Positions 63,720 to 64,000 of a DNA stretch of 64,000 bases are shown here, in pieces. The notes beneath the pieces are model-generated. The model had not been told where the DNA came from and ran no database searches. It worked only from the letters and a program-made list of their open reading frames with translations. The stretch is from Pectobacterium atrosepticum. GTDB lineage: Bacteria > Pseudomonadota > Gammaproteobacteria > Enterobacterales > Enterobacteriaceae. Position numbers and translations under genes: made by a program. Position 1 is the stretch's first letter; the number at the start of each line of letters is the position of its first letter. The stretch lies in the NCBI GenBank assembly GCA_019056595.1, contig CP036163.1, positions 3,348,001-3,412,000 on the forward strand, written 5' to 3'.

Positions 63720-63816
63720 ACTTTTGAGATAGTAAAAAATGGTGTTATCTGTAATTTATGGATTATATTGGTATTTTCTCTATACTTTTGAGATGTCGTC
63801 ATGCTCCATTTGAGAT
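63720..63816. repeat. Direct repeats ACTTTTGAGAT upstream of the Fic-like gene
   Basis: ACTTTTGAGAT occurs identically at 63720-63730 and 63784-63794, and a related ATTTGAGAT at 63808-63816 just before the start codon at 63828. The tract from 63482 to 63827 is otherwise AT-rich and gene-free. The repeats could be operator sites. Confidence 0.5.
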
Positions 63817-63827
63817 AACTACATATC

Positions 63828-64000
63828 ATGGCTCAATTTAATCACTTTGAACTTTTGCTTCTGAACCCCAGCTTTGACTCCCCTTTGGTCGATGCGCTGA
63901 CGGAACTGGAGTTACTCCGGCACCTGCGGCTGGAAACTGATGTTCACCCTATCCTGTTTGCGCAGTTGAAAGCCATTTTCCACATGCTGGAGAGCCTTGG
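63828..64000 (+). CDS. Probable Fic-family protein, N-terminus only
   Basis: The frame from ATG 63828 runs open to the window edge (57 residues visible): [20 protein letters not shown]..., then [35 protein letters not shown] recognise this as like the N-terminus of a group of Fic proteins in which the text continues into GSARIEGNHT; that continuation is outside the window. Fic enzymes AMPylate target proteins. Ribosome site is weak (gagataac). Lies inside the presumed tRNA-Phe-linked element. Confidence 0.6.
   Translation, partial: MAQFNHFELLLLNPSFDSPLVDALTELELLRHLRLETDVHPILFAQLKAIFHMLESL

Noticed and set aside
1-64000. CRISPR array
   Set aside because: No regularly spaced identical repeats with unique spacers and no cas genes.

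Overview
The window reads as chromosome of a soft-rot enterobacterium, most likely Pectobacterium (inference). The housekeeping genes are clearly enterobacterial (ygfB, zapA, 6S RNA, fau, nadR, radA, serB, smp, prfC, osmY, ytjA, yjjV), but they carry accessory clusters unlike Escherichia: a catechol NRPS siderophore locus with amonabactin-type gene order, a phosphonate locus, and an exopolysaccharide locus.

Layout. (1) 1-13.7 kb, core: ygfB(partial)/zapA-ssrS-fau; nadR-radA-serB on the minus strand, with a NadR operator before nadR; smp; an unrecognised 301-residue gene; prfC-osmY-ytjA-csbD-like-yjjV; a concentrative nucleoside transporter whose promoter has CRP sites 52 bp apart, as at CytR-controlled promoters. 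(2) 13.8-34.4 kb, siderophore: phosphopantetheinyl transferase, TonB receptor and MFS exporter, then a divergent operon entC-entE-entB-NRPS1-entA-NRPS2-NRPS3. The order matches amoCEBFAGH of Aeromonas. NRPS1 is C-A-PCP, NRPS2 is C-A-PCP-E-C-PCP, and NRPS3 is a free-standing adenylation enzyme with a glycine-like code. No thioesterase is visible. The divergent promoter region has two Fur boxes and a perfect FNR box. (3) 34.5-37.2 kb: one DUF4034-like/Sel1-like gene between two hairpin-rich intergenic elements.

(4) 37.6-47.9 kb, phosphonate: PEP mutase, phosphonopyruvate decarboxylase and a beta-hydroxyacid dehydrogenase lie directly upstream of, and co-directional with, a C-P lyase set phnGHIJKLMNP. 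Genes that make a C-P bond therefore sit in one apparent transcription unit with genes that break it, and phnF, phnCDE and phnO are absent. This is the most unusual system in the window. (5) 48.4-62.1 kb, Wzx/Wzy-type exopolysaccharide locus: initiating sugar-phosphate transferase, beta-barrel protein, short Wza-like lipoprotein, GumC/Wzc-like co-polymerase with a degenerate kinase domain, flippase, polymerase, three glycosyltransferases, a DUF4832 protein and a hexapeptide acyltransferase.

(6) 62.1-64 kb, mobile-element debris: truncated DUF1778 antitoxin, orphan CcdA-like antitoxin with an XRE regulator, Ner-like regulator, a duplicated tRNA-Phe 3' end with its terminator (a probable att scar), and the start of a probable Fic-family gene whose leader has a degenerate copy just upstream of the exopolysaccharide locus. 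Coordinates, codon-level starts and motifs were read by eye. Family assignments rest on recognised motifs and remembered homologues, with no database search.
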